From a virus, in the IMG/VR virus record IMGVR_UViG_3300025009_000173, positions 1-45,576 of that record: a stretch of DNA of 45,576 bases. One strand, 5' to 3'. The position numbers were made by a program, and so were the translations under genes. This document shows positions 30,468 to 37,588 of this stretch, piece after piece. Every line of letters starts with the position of its first letter. The stretch's first letter is position 1. The notes under the pieces were generated by a model. The model did no database searches, was not told where the DNA came from, and saw only the letters and a program-made list of their open reading frames with translations.

Positions 30468-30623
30468 TCACCTCAGTCCGTCCGCGAACACCGCCAGCCG
30501 CAACCGATCAGCCGCCTTGGCCGTGTCCTCGCGCTTCCCGGCACAGAGAGGGCAGACTTGCCGCCCCTTCTCCACCTCCACCACCCGATCCGTGAGTTCG
30601 TCGCAGTCTTCGCACATCGTCAT
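30468..30623 (-). CDS. 51-residue zinc-ribbon protein
   Basis: ATGA overlap with the upstream gene. MTMCEDCDELTDRVVEVEKGRQVCPLCAGKRED has two CxxC pairs 20 residues apart, a classic zinc ribbon. Helical C-terminus (DTAKAADRLRLAVFADGLR). Function unknown; one of many small zinc-ribbon proteins in this operon. Confidence 0.65.
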   Translation of the reverse strand: MTMCEDCDELTDRVVEVEKGRQVCPLCAGKREDTAKAADRLRLAVFADGLR

Positions 30624-30862
30624 CGCCCGTTCCCTGCCTGCTCGGCCATGAACCGCTCGATCTCGTACCGCCGCCGAGCCCGCTGCGCGTTCACCCGCTG
30701 CGCTGTGTCCCCGTCCGGGACCACTAGGCGCTCCAACCGCGCGAGGCTGCTGCCCCCACATCCGCATGACTCCGGCAACGGCTCGGTCAGTTCGTCCCCG
30801 TGTCCAGTCGGGCCGGGGCACCCGTTCCACACCACCTCGAAGGCGCCCTGATCCCGGAGCAT
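30620..30862 (-). CDS. Small protein, unknown
   Basis: 80 residues from ATG 30862, one-base TGATG overlap with the upstream gene. Contains CGCGGSSLARLERLVVPDGDTAQ and a basic helix (RVNAQRARRRYEIERFMAEQ). Function unknown; Cys motif is short (CxC). Confidence 0.6.
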   Translation of the reverse strand: MLRDQGAFEVVWNGCPGPTGHGDELTEPLPESCGCGGSSLARLERLVVPDGDTAQRVNAQRARRRYEIERFMAEQAGNGR

Positions 30863-31179
30863 CACGCGCCGCCTTTCGGCGCCCATCCCCCACAGGTGTG
30901 ACCAAACGTGGCGCAGGGGAACATGAGATCAGACCCATAATCATCGGTCTGGCGCGTGTCGTTACAGCACAGCGCGACGGCATCCCCGAAGTTCTGGTGC
31001 ATCACGCCACTGGCACACGTATCGCACACCATCCCATCGCGGTGGTCAATTTCCGCCAGCACCACCCGGACATCCTCCGCGTCTAGACAGGTGGATTCGT
31101 TGTCGCACCCACACCAGCCCGCGTTGAAATCATCGTGCTTGGCAAGTAAGGCTCGAATCTCGGCCACGGTCCTCGGCAT
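30862..31179 (-). CDS. Cys-rich small protein
   Basis: 105 residues from ATG 31179 (AAGGGG, five bases away in the stop/SD cassette). N-terminal helix with PRTVAEIRALLAKHDDFNAGWCGCD; then ESTCLDAEDVRVVLAEIDHRDGMVCDTCASGVMHQNFGDAVALCC. Multiple Cys/His suggest a metal site. I do not recognise a name. Confidence 0.65.
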   Translation of the reverse strand: MPRTVAEIRALLAKHDDFNAGWCGCDNESTCLDAEDVRVVLAEIDHRDGMVCDTCASGVMHQNFGDAVALCCNDTRQTDDYGSDLMFPCATFGHTCGGWAPKGGA

Positions 31180-31188
31180 CACCACCCC

Positions 31189-31506
31189 TTATCCGCGTAA
31201 GGCCACGTACACCTGCGCCAACCGCCCGGACAGTGTGGCCCGCTGCCATCCCTCCACGGGCTGCACCCGGCCGGCGCTCTCAAGTTCGATGCGCCGCGGG
31301 CGGTACGTGTCCCCGCTCAGGCCCGTGGCCTGCTGGCCCTGGGCATCCGTCGCCCCCTCCGACCCACAGGCCAGCAGGTAGTCGTAGACCCGCTCCCGCA
31401 GGGATGCCGCGCTCGGGGCCACCGACCGCGCCGCCGCCTTGGACGTGGCGCTGTGCCGCTGGTAGGGCGGCATGGGCTCGGTCGGGAACAGGTCTGGTTG
31501 GTCCAT
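31189..31506 (-). CDS. Winged-helix-like DNA-binding protein
   Basis: 105 residues from ATG 31506. PTEPMPPYQRHSATSKAAA (about 8-26), then LRERVYDYLLACGSEGATDAQGQQATGLSGDTYRPRRIELESAGRV, has the 'SxtSkaAA…VyxyL…GxTdxxiqxxtglsgdTxRPRRxELexxG' pattern of phage/MarR-like winged-helix proteins. Probably a transcription regulator or replication accessory. The stop TAA lies in the CGGATAAGGGG cassette of the next gene. Confidence 0.75.
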   Translation of the reverse strand: MDQPDLFPTEPMPPYQRHSATSKAAARSVAPSAASLRERVYDYLLACGSEGATDAQGQQATGLSGDTYRPRRIELESAGRVQPVEGWQRATLSGRLAQVYVALRG

Positions 31507-31525
31507 GACGGGCTCCAGCGCCACG

Positions 31526-31750
31526 CTAGCCGACTTTCTCGCCCTCGGGCCGGCCGGTGGCTTCCCGCTTCTCCCGGGCCTCCCTGACCGCCTTGTGGGC
31601 CTTCCCACGGGCCACCGCCACCGGCGCCTCCAGCGCCGCCCGGGCCTTGACCGTCCGCGTCACCACCGCCAGCAGCAACTCGGCCTGCGCCAAGTCCGCC
31701 CCCTGAAACCAGTCCACCACCGCGCCCACCGGATCCTTCTTGCGTGCCAT
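31526..31750 (-). CDS. Small helical protein
   Basis: 74 residues from ATG 31750 (AAAGGA, six bases). Amphipathic helices: DPVGAVVDWFQGADLAQAELLLAVVTRTVKARAALEAP and AVREAREKREATGRPEG. No motif recognised. Located 19 bases upstream of the winged-helix gene. Confidence 0.6.
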   Translation of the reverse strand: MARKKDPVGAVVDWFQGADLAQAELLLAVVTRTVKARAALEAPVAVARGKAHKAVREAREKREATGRPEGEKVG

Positions 31751-31760
31751 GTGCGTCCTT

Positions 31761-32402
31761 TCAGGTTGTCGAGTTTGCCGTGAACAATTCCGGAAGCATC
31801 GTATCGGCGTCACCGTGCGCGGCCTTCAGGAACCGGGCCGCAATCTCGCGGTTGCCATCAGCCAGCGCCAGATACCGCTCGAAACTGGCACGTAGCATCT
31901 CGCGCCGGCGTTCGTCGGCACAGACCTGCTCGCGGCGACCGCAGATCGACTCCGCGATCTTGGACCGAGCTGCGCCCGCCTTGTTGTACTCTCCGAGATC
32001 AGCGTCGTACGTCTTCTTCTGTTCCGCGTACCGGTTTGCATCGTTCTTCACGCGGTCCCAGTTCTCCGGCGAGAAGTGCTTGGCCGGCTGCACGCTGAGG
32101 TCGGATGTCTCGGGCCTGACGACGCGCTCGTAACGCGGCCCCGACACGTACTGAAGCGAACACCGCCGCAACGATCCCAGCAGCGCAACGGCCGACAGCG
32201 CATCAGCCTGATTGTAGAAGTAGATGTCGCCCACGCCATAGATCGTCATGTCGGGCGTCACTGGCACCGCATCCGGCTCGTTCGGGCGCGGCGGCAACAG
32301 CGGCACGCCAGCCTCCGCACACGCCAGATCGATGTACTGACTCACTTGGCTGTCGTTCAGAGCCAAGATTTCCGCATCGCTGAGATCGTCGAAGTTACGC
32401 AT
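31761..32402 (-). CDS. 213-residue protein, unknown
   Basis: SD GAAAGGA, five bases before ATG 32402. N-terminus RNFDDLSDAEILALNDSQVSQYIDLACAEAGVPLLP is acidic-helical. Middle has 'DMTIYGVGDIYFYNQADALSAV' and 'RRCSLQYVSGPRYERVV'. C-terminal helices carry FERYLALADGNREIAARFLKAAHGDADTMLPEL. Preceded by a 219-base gap (32403-32621), which holds no convincing gene; a 19-codon frame there is too short to support. Family not recognised. Confidence 0.65.
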   Translation of the reverse strand: MRNFDDLSDAEILALNDSQVSQYIDLACAEAGVPLLPPRPNEPDAVPVTPDMTIYGVGDIYFYNQADALSAVALLGSLRRCSLQYVSGPRYERVVRPETSDLSVQPAKHFSPENWDRVKNDANRYAEQKKTYDADLGEYNKAGAARSKIAESICGRREQVCADERRREMLRASFERYLALADGNREIAARFLKAAHGDADTMLPELFTANSTT

Positions 32403-32621
32403 GTTGTCCTTTCGTGTCCCTGCCGTTGACTGTCTGAGGCATCTGGCCGGTCCTACCCCGGCTCCCCCGTTTCTACCGTGCCCTGAATTCTCTGCGGTAC
32501 TTCGTCCCGCTGGCGGCTCCTTTCGGCTCTGGCCCACACTCAAGGGCAACGGGAACCTATCGCGCCCACACGGTAGCTTTTACTTGCGTGTCATATCGCC
32601 ACGCCGCAGATGCCATGCTGC

Positions 32622-32879
32622 CTAACTCGCCTCGTACTGCCGCCACCACCGCGCCACGTCCTTCCGCATCGCCTCCAACTGCCGGTACACCCCAGCCCCG
32701 GCCCCCGCAATCGCCCCGGTCAGCGCCCCCAGCCCCAGCGCCAGCGGGAACATCAGCACCACCACCAGCCACAGCGCCAGCAGCCCCGTGAACCGCCGCA
32801 GCGTCAGCGGTTTCAGCGGCCGGTCCACCGGCTCGGGCTTGGGCGGCACCACCTTCAGCGCGAGGTCTTGTCGGTCCAC
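32622..32879 (-). CDS. Double-span small membrane protein
   Basis: 85 residues from a GTG at 32879 with GGAGG seven bases away; overlaps the HNH gene by 25 nt. The first 25 residues are proline-rich. Hydrophobic FTGLLALWLVVVLMFPLALGLGALTGAIAGAGAGVY (about 30-65) has one long or two short spans with a Gly-rich zipper-like second half. A basic/aromatic tail (RKDVARWWRQYEAS) follows. Role unknown. Confidence 0.65.
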   Translation of the reverse strand: MDRQDLALKVVPPKPEPVDRPLKPLTLRRFTGLLALWLVVVLMFPLALGLGALTGAIAGAGAGVYRQLEAMRKDVARWWRQYEAS

Positions 32880-33187
32880 GGCGTCACCTCCACGGCCCCC
32901 TCGGGCGTCAGCGTTATCCGGATTACCCGGTGATGCACCAGTTGATGACACGACGGGCAGAGCGTCACCATCCCCGCGCCGGTCGGGTCCACTGGGTTCC
33001 CGCCCTGGCTCCGGAAGACCGCCTCATGCACGTGCGCCCCTTCGTAACTCACCGGCCCCCGGCAGACCACGCACCGGCACTGGTCCCGGGCGATGACTTG
33101 GCGTCGGATGCGGGCGCGAGCCTCCAGCGTGACCTGTGCCGCCGGCCGCTTCAGCGCACGGTGCGGGTGAGGCTTGGGGAAGCTCAC
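32855..33187 (-). CDS. HNH endonuclease
   Basis: 110 residues, ATGA overlap upstream. Basic N-terminus (FPKPHPHRALKRPA) then CRCVVCRGPVSYEGAHVHEAVFRSQGG (38-64) and LCPSCHQLVHH. These are the CxxC, the AHVHE/histidine catalytic core, and the CxxCHxxxH that define HNH nucleases. The C-terminus carries a beta tail. May be a homing-type or packaging-associated nuclease; no intron is visible around it. Confidence 0.8.
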   Translation of the reverse strand: MSFPKPHPHRALKRPAAQVTLEARARIRRQVIARDQCRCVVCRGPVSYEGAHVHEAVFRSQGGNPVDPTGAGMVTLCPSCHQLVHHRVIRITLTPEGAVEVTPWTDKTSR

Positions 33188-33357
33188 TGCTCACGGGCCC
33201 TCAGCATCGCGTCGGCCAACTCACCAGCGCACGCGGCCCACTGGTCGGGGTTGAACGAAACAGCCTTCGTGGTGTCAGGGTTGGACAGCATGCCCTGTAG
33301 CGCCATCCCCGCGAACCAGTCGCGCAACGATCTGGTTTGGGTAACTTTCCCAAACAT
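33184..33357 (-). CDS. Small conserved phage protein ('LRDWFAG' family)
   Basis: 57 residues from ATG 33357 (GGGGAG three bases before; longer start at 33462 would intrude into the neighbour). The N-terminal TRSLRDWFAGMALQGMLSNP and C-terminal AACAGELADAMLRAREQ match a very widespread phage protein pattern (LRDyFAgqaL…AadmLaaR). Role unknown. Confidence 0.75.
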   Translation of the reverse strand: MFGKVTQTRSLRDWFAGMALQGMLSNPDTTKAVSFNPDQWAACAGELADAMLRAREQ

Positions 33358-33370
33358 TATCTCCCCAACT

Positions 33371-33583
33371 TCAGAGCGATTCGCCCATGGTTGGGCCGCT
33401 TCCTCTTGTTTTTCCCCCACGCTTCGCCTCCCGCCACCGATGGCAACTACTGTACGACCCACCCCCGACCGGGACCATCTTCAGCCGGCACCGCCCGAAC
33501 CGCGCCAGCCCCGGCACCGGCCGCTCCTCAGCCCACCACACCAGTTCGGCGCACGTCGCGCAGTAGCCGACCAGGCGCGTCAC
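33371..33583 (-). CDS. Small Cys-rich protein
   Basis: 70 residues from a GTG at 33583 (GTGA overlap). YCATCAELVWWAEERPVPGLARFGRC (7-32), then SYSSCHRWREAKRGG: four cysteines in CxxC…C…C spacing and a basic C-terminus. It resembles short zinc-binding phage proteins. Function unknown. Confidence 0.65.
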   Translation of the reverse strand: MTRLVGYCATCAELVWWAEERPVPGLARFGRCRLKMVPVGGGSYSSCHRWREAKRGGKTRGSGPTMGESL

Positions 33584-34128
33584 TTCTCCACCACCTTCGC
33601 GTTCCGCCCCGCGGCGAGCATGTTCCCGGTCAGCCATTCCGCATCCTGCGCGTCGGCCGCACTCACCAGCACCCAGAACCCCTGCGGTTTCCCTGCCGAC
33701 GCCTTCATCGCGCCCCGCAACTCCCGGATGCTCCACACCCCGTCCGGGTCCAGCGCCGCCCGTTCCAGCCACGCCGTCTGTTCCTTCGGCTCGAGCGCGG
33801 CGACGAGCTGGTGATGCGCGAAGGTCAGGTCGGCCCGGCGCCGCTCCGGTGGAATCCGCCGGCAGACCCACCCGTACACCTCCAATGTGGCCTGCGACCA
33901 TTGCCCGTCCCGCGCCTCGTCCGGGTCCAGGGCTTGCGCCATCGCCTCCCCGAACACCGCCCCGCCCAGCACGAACCAGTCCCCGATGAGCCAGGCCATG
34001 CTCTTGTCGGCGGCCTTCAGCCAGCAGCCCAGCGCCTCCCATTCCTCGAACGAGGGCTGGTGTTGCAGGACCAGCCCGGTATCGGACCAGCGGAAGGCGC
34101 CGTCATGGGGGATGAGCGCGTCGGTCAC
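33580..34128 (-). CDS. Conserved phage/plasmid protein (SFEEW…HHxxVAAL family)
   Basis: 182 residues from a GTG at 34128 (GTGA overlap). Motifs run QPSFEEWEALGCWLKAADKSMAWLIGDWFVLGGAVFGEAMAQAL, then YGWVCRRIPPERRRADLTFAHHQLVAALEPKEQTAWLERA and WSIRELRGAM. I recognise this as a family in phages and plasmids with a pair of helical repeats linked to 'HHxeVAaLxPeEQxxWL' and 'WSvReLR'. The ending resembles ParB-like HTH helices, so DNA binding is a guess. Confidence 0.65.
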   Translation of the reverse strand: MTDALIPHDGAFRWSDTGLVLQHQPSFEEWEALGCWLKAADKSMAWLIGDWFVLGGAVFGEAMAQALDPDEARDGQWSQATLEVYGWVCRRIPPERRRADLTFAHHQLVAALEPKEQTAWLERAALDPDGVWSIRELRGAMKASAGKPQGFWVLVSAADAQDAEWLTGNMLAAGRNAKVVEK

Positions 34129-34280
34129 TTCGCCCTCACCCCGATCTTGGTCCGGATCTTGTCCACCAGGGCCAGGTAGTTCCGCTCGCACCTACGCCGG
34201 GACTGGATCTCCAGCACCCACATCGCCAGCAGGAACAAGTCGCCGGCAAAGAAGATGGCCGCCAGCGTGTAGATGCTCAC
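34125..34280 (-). CDS. 51-residue membrane peptide
   Basis: GTG 34280 overlaps the upstream stop (GTGA) and its own stop overlaps the next start. SIYTLAAIFFAGDLFLLAMWVL (2-23) is a single hydrophobic span with an acidic residue in it. A basic, cytoplasmic-type tail (IQSRRRCERNYLALVDKIRTKIG) follows. Role unknown. Confidence 0.6.
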   Translation of the reverse strand: MSIYTLAAIFFAGDLFLLAMWVLEIQSRRRCERNYLALVDKIRTKIGVRAK

Positions 34281-34963
34281 GACAGCCCCAGCCTCTCCGC
34301 GAGCTTCGCGGTCTTGATCAGGTCCGTCTCGCAGTGGTGCGCGATCGCGTCCCACTCCCCGGCCGCCACCAGCCGGGCCACGTCTGCCCCGGTGGACTCG
34401 TCCTCGGGCACCGAGATGTTGAACAGGCGGCAATACACCCCCAGCCCCTTGTAATCCACCAGCCCACCCCACGTCAGTTTGACCATGAGATCCACGAGCC
34501 GGAAGTCGCTGTGGTACTTGCTCAGTTCCAGCGGCGCGTGCGGCACCTTGAGGATCTGCGACCGCCGCTCCAGCAACGGCAAGTCAAACCCGCCGCCGCC
34601 CAACCCGATCCCGTTGAACGTGACGACGATGCCGGTGGGCAGTTCCATCCAGTACTCCGCGAGCGTCTGCCACCAATGCACCAGCATGTCCGTCTCAGAC
34701 ATCTCATCGGCCGTCAGCACGATCGGGATGCCCCGCGTGTCGTAGATGCCCAGCGCCACGATCTGCGCCGTGTCGATGTCCAGCGCCCCGTCCTCCGCGC
34801 GCTTCCGCGTCTTCTCCTGAAGGTCCAGCGCGATCTTCAGCGGATCCTTCATACTGCGGTTGGCCTTGACCGGCCCCAGCACCGCGAGCGCGTCCGGGTT
34901 GGCGATCGTCTCGGCGTCCACGACCAGTAGGCCGCGCTGCGCCCTCTCACCATTGAATCCCAT
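34277..34963 (-). CDS. 3'-5' exonuclease of the PolB-exonuclease type
   Basis: 228 residues; the start chosen is the second of two adjacent ATGs (34963) because AGGAGG is five bases away. Motif I is LVVDAETI (13-20, D16 and E18), Motif II is VVTFNGIGLGGGGFDLPLL (about 112-130) and the third motif is HHCETDLIKTAKLAERLGL at the end. This is the DEDD layout of predicted 3'-5' exonucleases related to polymerase B proofreading domains. It lies between the ssDNA-binding-like gene and small genes. Role: replication/recombination or host DNA turnover. Confidence 0.75.
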   Translation of the reverse strand: MGFNGERAQRGLLVVDAETIANPDALAVLGPVKANRSMKDPLKIALDLQEKTRKRAEDGALDIDTAQIVALGIYDTRGIPIVLTADEMSETDMLVHWWQTLAEYWMELPTGIVVTFNGIGLGGGGFDLPLLERRSQILKVPHAPLELSKYHSDFRLVDLMVKLTWGGLVDYKGLGVYCRLFNISVPEDESTGADVARLVAAGEWDAIAHHCETDLIKTAKLAERLGLS

Positions 34964-34972
34964 CATGCCCTC

Positions 34973-35380
34973 CTAGAACGTGGGGTCGGAATCGTCGTAG
35001 TCGGCCGGTTCAGCCGGTGGCAGTTTCGGCTTCGCCGCCTTGGGCGCGGCCTTCGGCGGTTTCGGCGCCCGGGCCCGGATGCCACCGACGATCTTGCCGC
35101 CGTAACTCACGTTCGGGTCGGTGTAGAGCACGATCTTCCCGCCCACCCACGCCTCGAGGTCGTCGCTGCCCAGGATGCGCTCGATCAACTGCCCGTTTGT
35201 GCTGTTCAACACCAGCGGCTTCTCCGTCTCTTCGAACGTGAGGCACCACTTCATCTCGGCGTCGGCACCTTCCTTGGCGACGTTCAACTGCTCGCAGCCC
35301 GAAATGGTGACGATCACGCCGTCACCCACGTCCGTCTGCTTGAGGAACTTGCTCTCTCTGAGGTCGCTCACCTTTGGCAT
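34973..35380 (-). CDS. ssDNA-binding-like phage protein
   Basis: 135 residues from ATG 35380 (AAGGAG, nine bases); a GTG at 35398 would also fit. SKFLKQTDVGDGVIVTISGCEQLNV (10-34), then MKWCLTFEETEKPLVLNSTNGQLIERILGSDD and KIVLYTDPNVSYGGKIVGGIRAR. This matches a widespread phage family with OB-fold-like strands (FLkasDl.g.dvtvti…kplvLNktN…I….GkrI.LYp). C-terminal tail is Pro/Ala/Asp rich and acidic (EPADYDDSDPTF), as in SSB tails that bind partners. Confidence 0.75.
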   Translation of the reverse strand: MPKVSDLRESKFLKQTDVGDGVIVTISGCEQLNVAKEGADAEMKWCLTFEETEKPLVLNSTNGQLIERILGSDDLEAWVGGKIVLYTDPNVSYGGKIVGGIRARAPKPPKAAPKAAKPKLPPAEPADYDDSDPTF

Positions 35381-35394
35381 CTTCCGCTTCTCCT

Positions 35395-35916
35395 TCACTC
35401 CATCTTCAGGGTTACGTCGTACTCCGCCGCGATCCGGCACAGGTCCGGCCAGCAGTTCAACAGGGCCGCCTCGCCCATCCCCGGCGTGGTCAGGCTGATG
35501 ACTAGGTCCAACTCCACCCACCGCGCCATCGTCCACCGCATGACCACGATCTTGAACTCGCTCTCCGGCAGCAGCAGCGTCAACCGCCGCCACAGCGACG
35601 GCGCCGACGCGGGACCAACCGCGGCCACACCGCTCAGGCCAAGTTGGTCGTTCCAGCGTTCCCCACGAAGCCACGATGCCGCGTAGGGCACGTACGACCC
35701 GTTCGCTTTCTGCCAGTCGTCGGTCGTGCTCGCCGCCACCAGCGCCCGCATCAGCACCGGGAACTCCGGCCGGCGCGCCGTCGTCTGTCGCCATGCCTTC
35801 ACCGCATCCTTCTTCGCCTGTTTACGCGGATACGCCTGCCAGAACAGGTCGAACTCGGCCGCGGCTTCCTGGTCCTCGGGCCGGGGCATCTCCTGACCAC
35901 AGCAGGGGCACTTCAT
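35395..35916 (-). CDS. Replisome organiser / helicase-loader-like protein
   Basis: 173 residues from ATG 35916 (AGGAGG, four bases). CPCCGQEMP is a CxxC at 3-6. Then AAAEFDLFWQAYPRKQAKKDAVKAWRQT is the 'FdrFWxaYPrKxgKkxAxkaW' motif of phage replication proteins that load or contact the replicative helicase. SYVPYAASWLRGERWND is its usual second motif ('yiPnpatWLnxerWed'). The C-terminal half is longer and less typical. It probably recruits the host helicase, because no phage helicase is visible. Confidence 0.75.
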   Translation of the reverse strand: MKCPCCGQEMPRPEDQEAAAEFDLFWQAYPRKQAKKDAVKAWRQTTARRPEFPVLMRALVAASTTDDWQKANGSYVPYAASWLRGERWNDQLGLSGVAAVGPASAPSLWRRLTLLLPESEFKIVVMRWTMARWVELDLVISLTTPGMGEAALLNCWPDLCRIAAEYDVTLKME

Positions 35917-35924
35917 CGAGCCTC

Positions 35925-36677
35925 CTACGGCCGGTCGTAGGTGTACAACACACCGTTGACATCGCACGCGAGGCCGTAGCCCATCATCCATACACGCCAC
36001 CGTGCGGCAGCGTGGTCACGATGCGCCAGCGGCACATCTTCCCGGTCACACACGCAGAGCATCGCAGCCATCAACCCTGCGCTGGCCCATGCGCTGTCCC
36101 ATGCGCTGGCCCGGGCGCTGTCCCATACGCTGTCCCGGGCGCTGTCCCGGGCGCTGTCCCATGCGCTGGCCCGGGCGCTGTAATGCCGCCACGCTGGATC
36201 TGGCGGCCCGGTCGGCGTGAACCACGGCACGGTCGGAATCGTGGCAATGAAGTCTTCCACCGCCACCACCCATGCCGGCTTCTCAACCGCTTCCACCACG
36301 AGCAACGAAGCCACGCGCATCTTCGTCGTGTCGCGGCCCAACACGGGGCCGTCGCTTTCCACCCGCCACAACGCGCCGGGGAACCGGCCGTACCCCACCG
36401 CGTCTTCGATGCGCTCCGAGAAGTGCAGCCCAACCCCGCACGCATCACCAGCAGCCGCACCGGGCACCGTTAGGGTCTTGCCCGCCACATACGGCCCGAA
36501 GGCCGCATCGTGCCATGACATCCCATCAGGCCGTGTCCACTTGTAGCCGGTCAGCCTCATACCTGCTCCCTTGATGTCCGCGAGGGGCGAGGGGGAACAG
36601 CCCGGAACCTCCGGACCTTCAGCCTGCACACCATTCCCAGCGAGCGCCGATGTCGGGCCTTTCTCGTCAGTCGCCAT
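35925..36677 (-). CDS. DUF7666-like protein with tetrapeptide repeats
   Basis: 250 residues from ATG 36677 (SD GAGGGGG, 8 bases). A second in-frame ATG at 36560 also has an SD (AGGGAG) and starts at the recognisable domain, so two products are possible. The core is KWTRPDGMSWHDAAFGPYVAGKTLTV, then GVGLHFSERIEDAVGYG, typical of the DUF7666 'GktYt…GlHfc…' pattern. It is followed by a run of A-[RW]-[AD]-S tetrapeptides (36082-36177), then a helical end. The repeats resemble those of other phage proteins of this family. Function unknown. Confidence 0.75.
   Translation of the reverse strand: MATDEKGPTSALAGNGVQAEGPEVPGCSPSPLADIKGAGMRLTGYKWTRPDGMSWHDAAFGPYVAGKTLTVPGAAAGDACGVGLHFSERIEDAVGYGRFPGALWRVESDGPVLGRDTTKMRVASLLVVEAVEKPAWVVAVEDFIATIPTVPWFTPTGPPDPAWRHYSARASAWDSARDSARDSVWDSARASAWDSAWASAGLMAAMLCVCDREDVPLAHRDHAAARWRVWMMGYGLACDVNGVLYTYDRP
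36082..36177 (-). repeat. Eight 12-bp tandem repeats
   Basis: Eight units of the pattern CTG[GT]CCC[AG][TG][GA]CG, two to three differences between units, code AW/AR-DS or AS tetrapeptides inside the DUF7666-like protein. Typical of a slippage-prone variable-number repeat. Confidence 0.75.
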
Positions 36678-36703
36678 GATGCATTCCCCCTCGCCCGGAG
36701 TGG

Positions 36704-36856
36704 TTACTTGATGTAGGACTCGAGCAGCCGCAGGATCACCGATCGGATGGTGACGCCCTGGCTGGCGCACTTCGCCTTCAGCGCCCGCCACAGCGGCACC
36801 GGCACGTCACGGATGGTCTGAGTGCGGGATTCAACCGAAGGCTTCGTTGCTCTCAT
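36704..36856 (-). CDS. Ribbon-helix-helix regulator (leaderless start)
   Basis: 50 residues. RTQTIRDVPVPLWRALKAKCASQGVTIRSVILRLLESYIK has the Arc/CopG-like layout: a short strand (TQTIRDVP), helix A (PLWRALKAKCASQG), turn and helix B (IRSVILRLLESYI). It is the first gene of the early operon, and the ATG lies seven bases after the -10, which suggests translation from a leaderless mRNA. It could autoregulate the early promoter, as small RHH repressors often do. Confidence 0.7.
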   Translation of the reverse strand: MRATKPSVESRTQTIRDVPVPLWRALKAKCASQGVTIRSVILRLLESYIK

Positions 36857-36863
36857 GAAAGGA

Positions 36864-36892
36864 AAGATACGACTAGAAGAACGAAATGTCAA
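36864..36892 (-). promoter_or_regulatory. Early-operon promoter, apparently leaderless
   Basis: On the minus strand, consensus TTGACA (36892-36887), exact 17-nt spacer, TATCTT (36869-36864), then 7 nt to the ATG. The most consensus-like promoter in the window. The RHH gene (36856) should start at or near the transcript 5' end. Confidence 0.7.
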
Positions 36893-37288
36893 GCACCATC
36901 TGATCGGCGCCTCATCTTTTTCTTGCACACGCGTACGGCGGGACGTACCACGGCTATTTCCGATGTAGTCTTCGGAACGTTCCTGCCGGGACCAACATAC
37001 CAACCCCGGTCAGTGGGCTACACAACGCCGACTCGGAGGGAGGGTGGAGTAGAACGTCTTAAGGAGCCGTGGTTCTCCCGCAACGCTACCGGTCACATAG
37101 GGTCTTCGTGCCGGTATCACCGTCCAGGGCGAGCATGACTAACATCGGGTGGCCCGCTCCATCTGTACGTCCCCGAGGGTCCGCGGGGTGTCATCTCACG
37201 ACGATACCTGAGTCGTCCGCGTCCGACATCGGCCCCCGCTCAGCGTGCGAGCGTGACCGCGTGGGCAACCATCTGGTCGCCGCTTATC
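36893..37288 (-). other. Gene-free region upstream of early operon
   Basis: About 400 bases between the HNH-like gene (stop 37289) and the early promoter. No SD-supported frame was seen on either strand. It contains the palindrome GGAACGTTCC (36974-36983). May hold operators or an origin, but I see no direct evidence. Confidence 0.5.
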
Positions 37289-37555
37289 CTAATCGCGCCG
37301 TCGCGAATGTTCCTTACTGTGGCACTTACGGCAAAGCCAAACTACCCAAAGCGGGAAATCGTAATTTCGATGATGGCCCACTGTCTTACAGGTCACGCCA
37401 CATTGTTCACACGATTCGGAACGCACTAAACGCCCGGACTTGGTCGCTTTCAGAACGTACATGGCTGAACCAGCCAGCATCGTTGAACGACGACGATGAC
37501 GCGGTAATTCCCTGTCTGATTCAAGGGGCGGTACGAGAACGAGTGGATCTGTCAT
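37289..37555 (-). CDS. HNH-like zinc-finger protein
   Basis: 88 residues from ATG 37555, chosen because AGAGG lies seven bases upstream; a shorter start is at 37462. SCEQCGVTCKTVGHHRNYDFPLWVVWLCRKCHSKEH is the CxxC, HH, …LCxxCHxxxH layout of a compact HNH-like family. It is similar to the protein at 20330-20602. It lies alone behind a structured 5' region (37589-37641). May be a homing-type nuclease or a DNA-binding relative. Confidence 0.7.
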   Translation of the reverse strand: MTDPLVLVPPLESDRELPRHRRRSTMLAGSAMYVLKATKSGRLVRSESCEQCGVTCKTVGHHRNYDFPLWVVWLCRKCHSKEHSRRRD

Positions 37556-37588
37556 AACGCTACCTCTCAAGTAGCTCTCGATAGTGGG

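Noticed and set aside
32403-32621. A 19-codon minus-strand gene (MASAAWRYDTQ…)
   Set aside because: SD is weak and there is no context or motif to support it.
37069-37557. A 162-residue plus-strand frame
   Set aside because: It overlaps the HNH-like gene and the early control region, and has no SD or domain.
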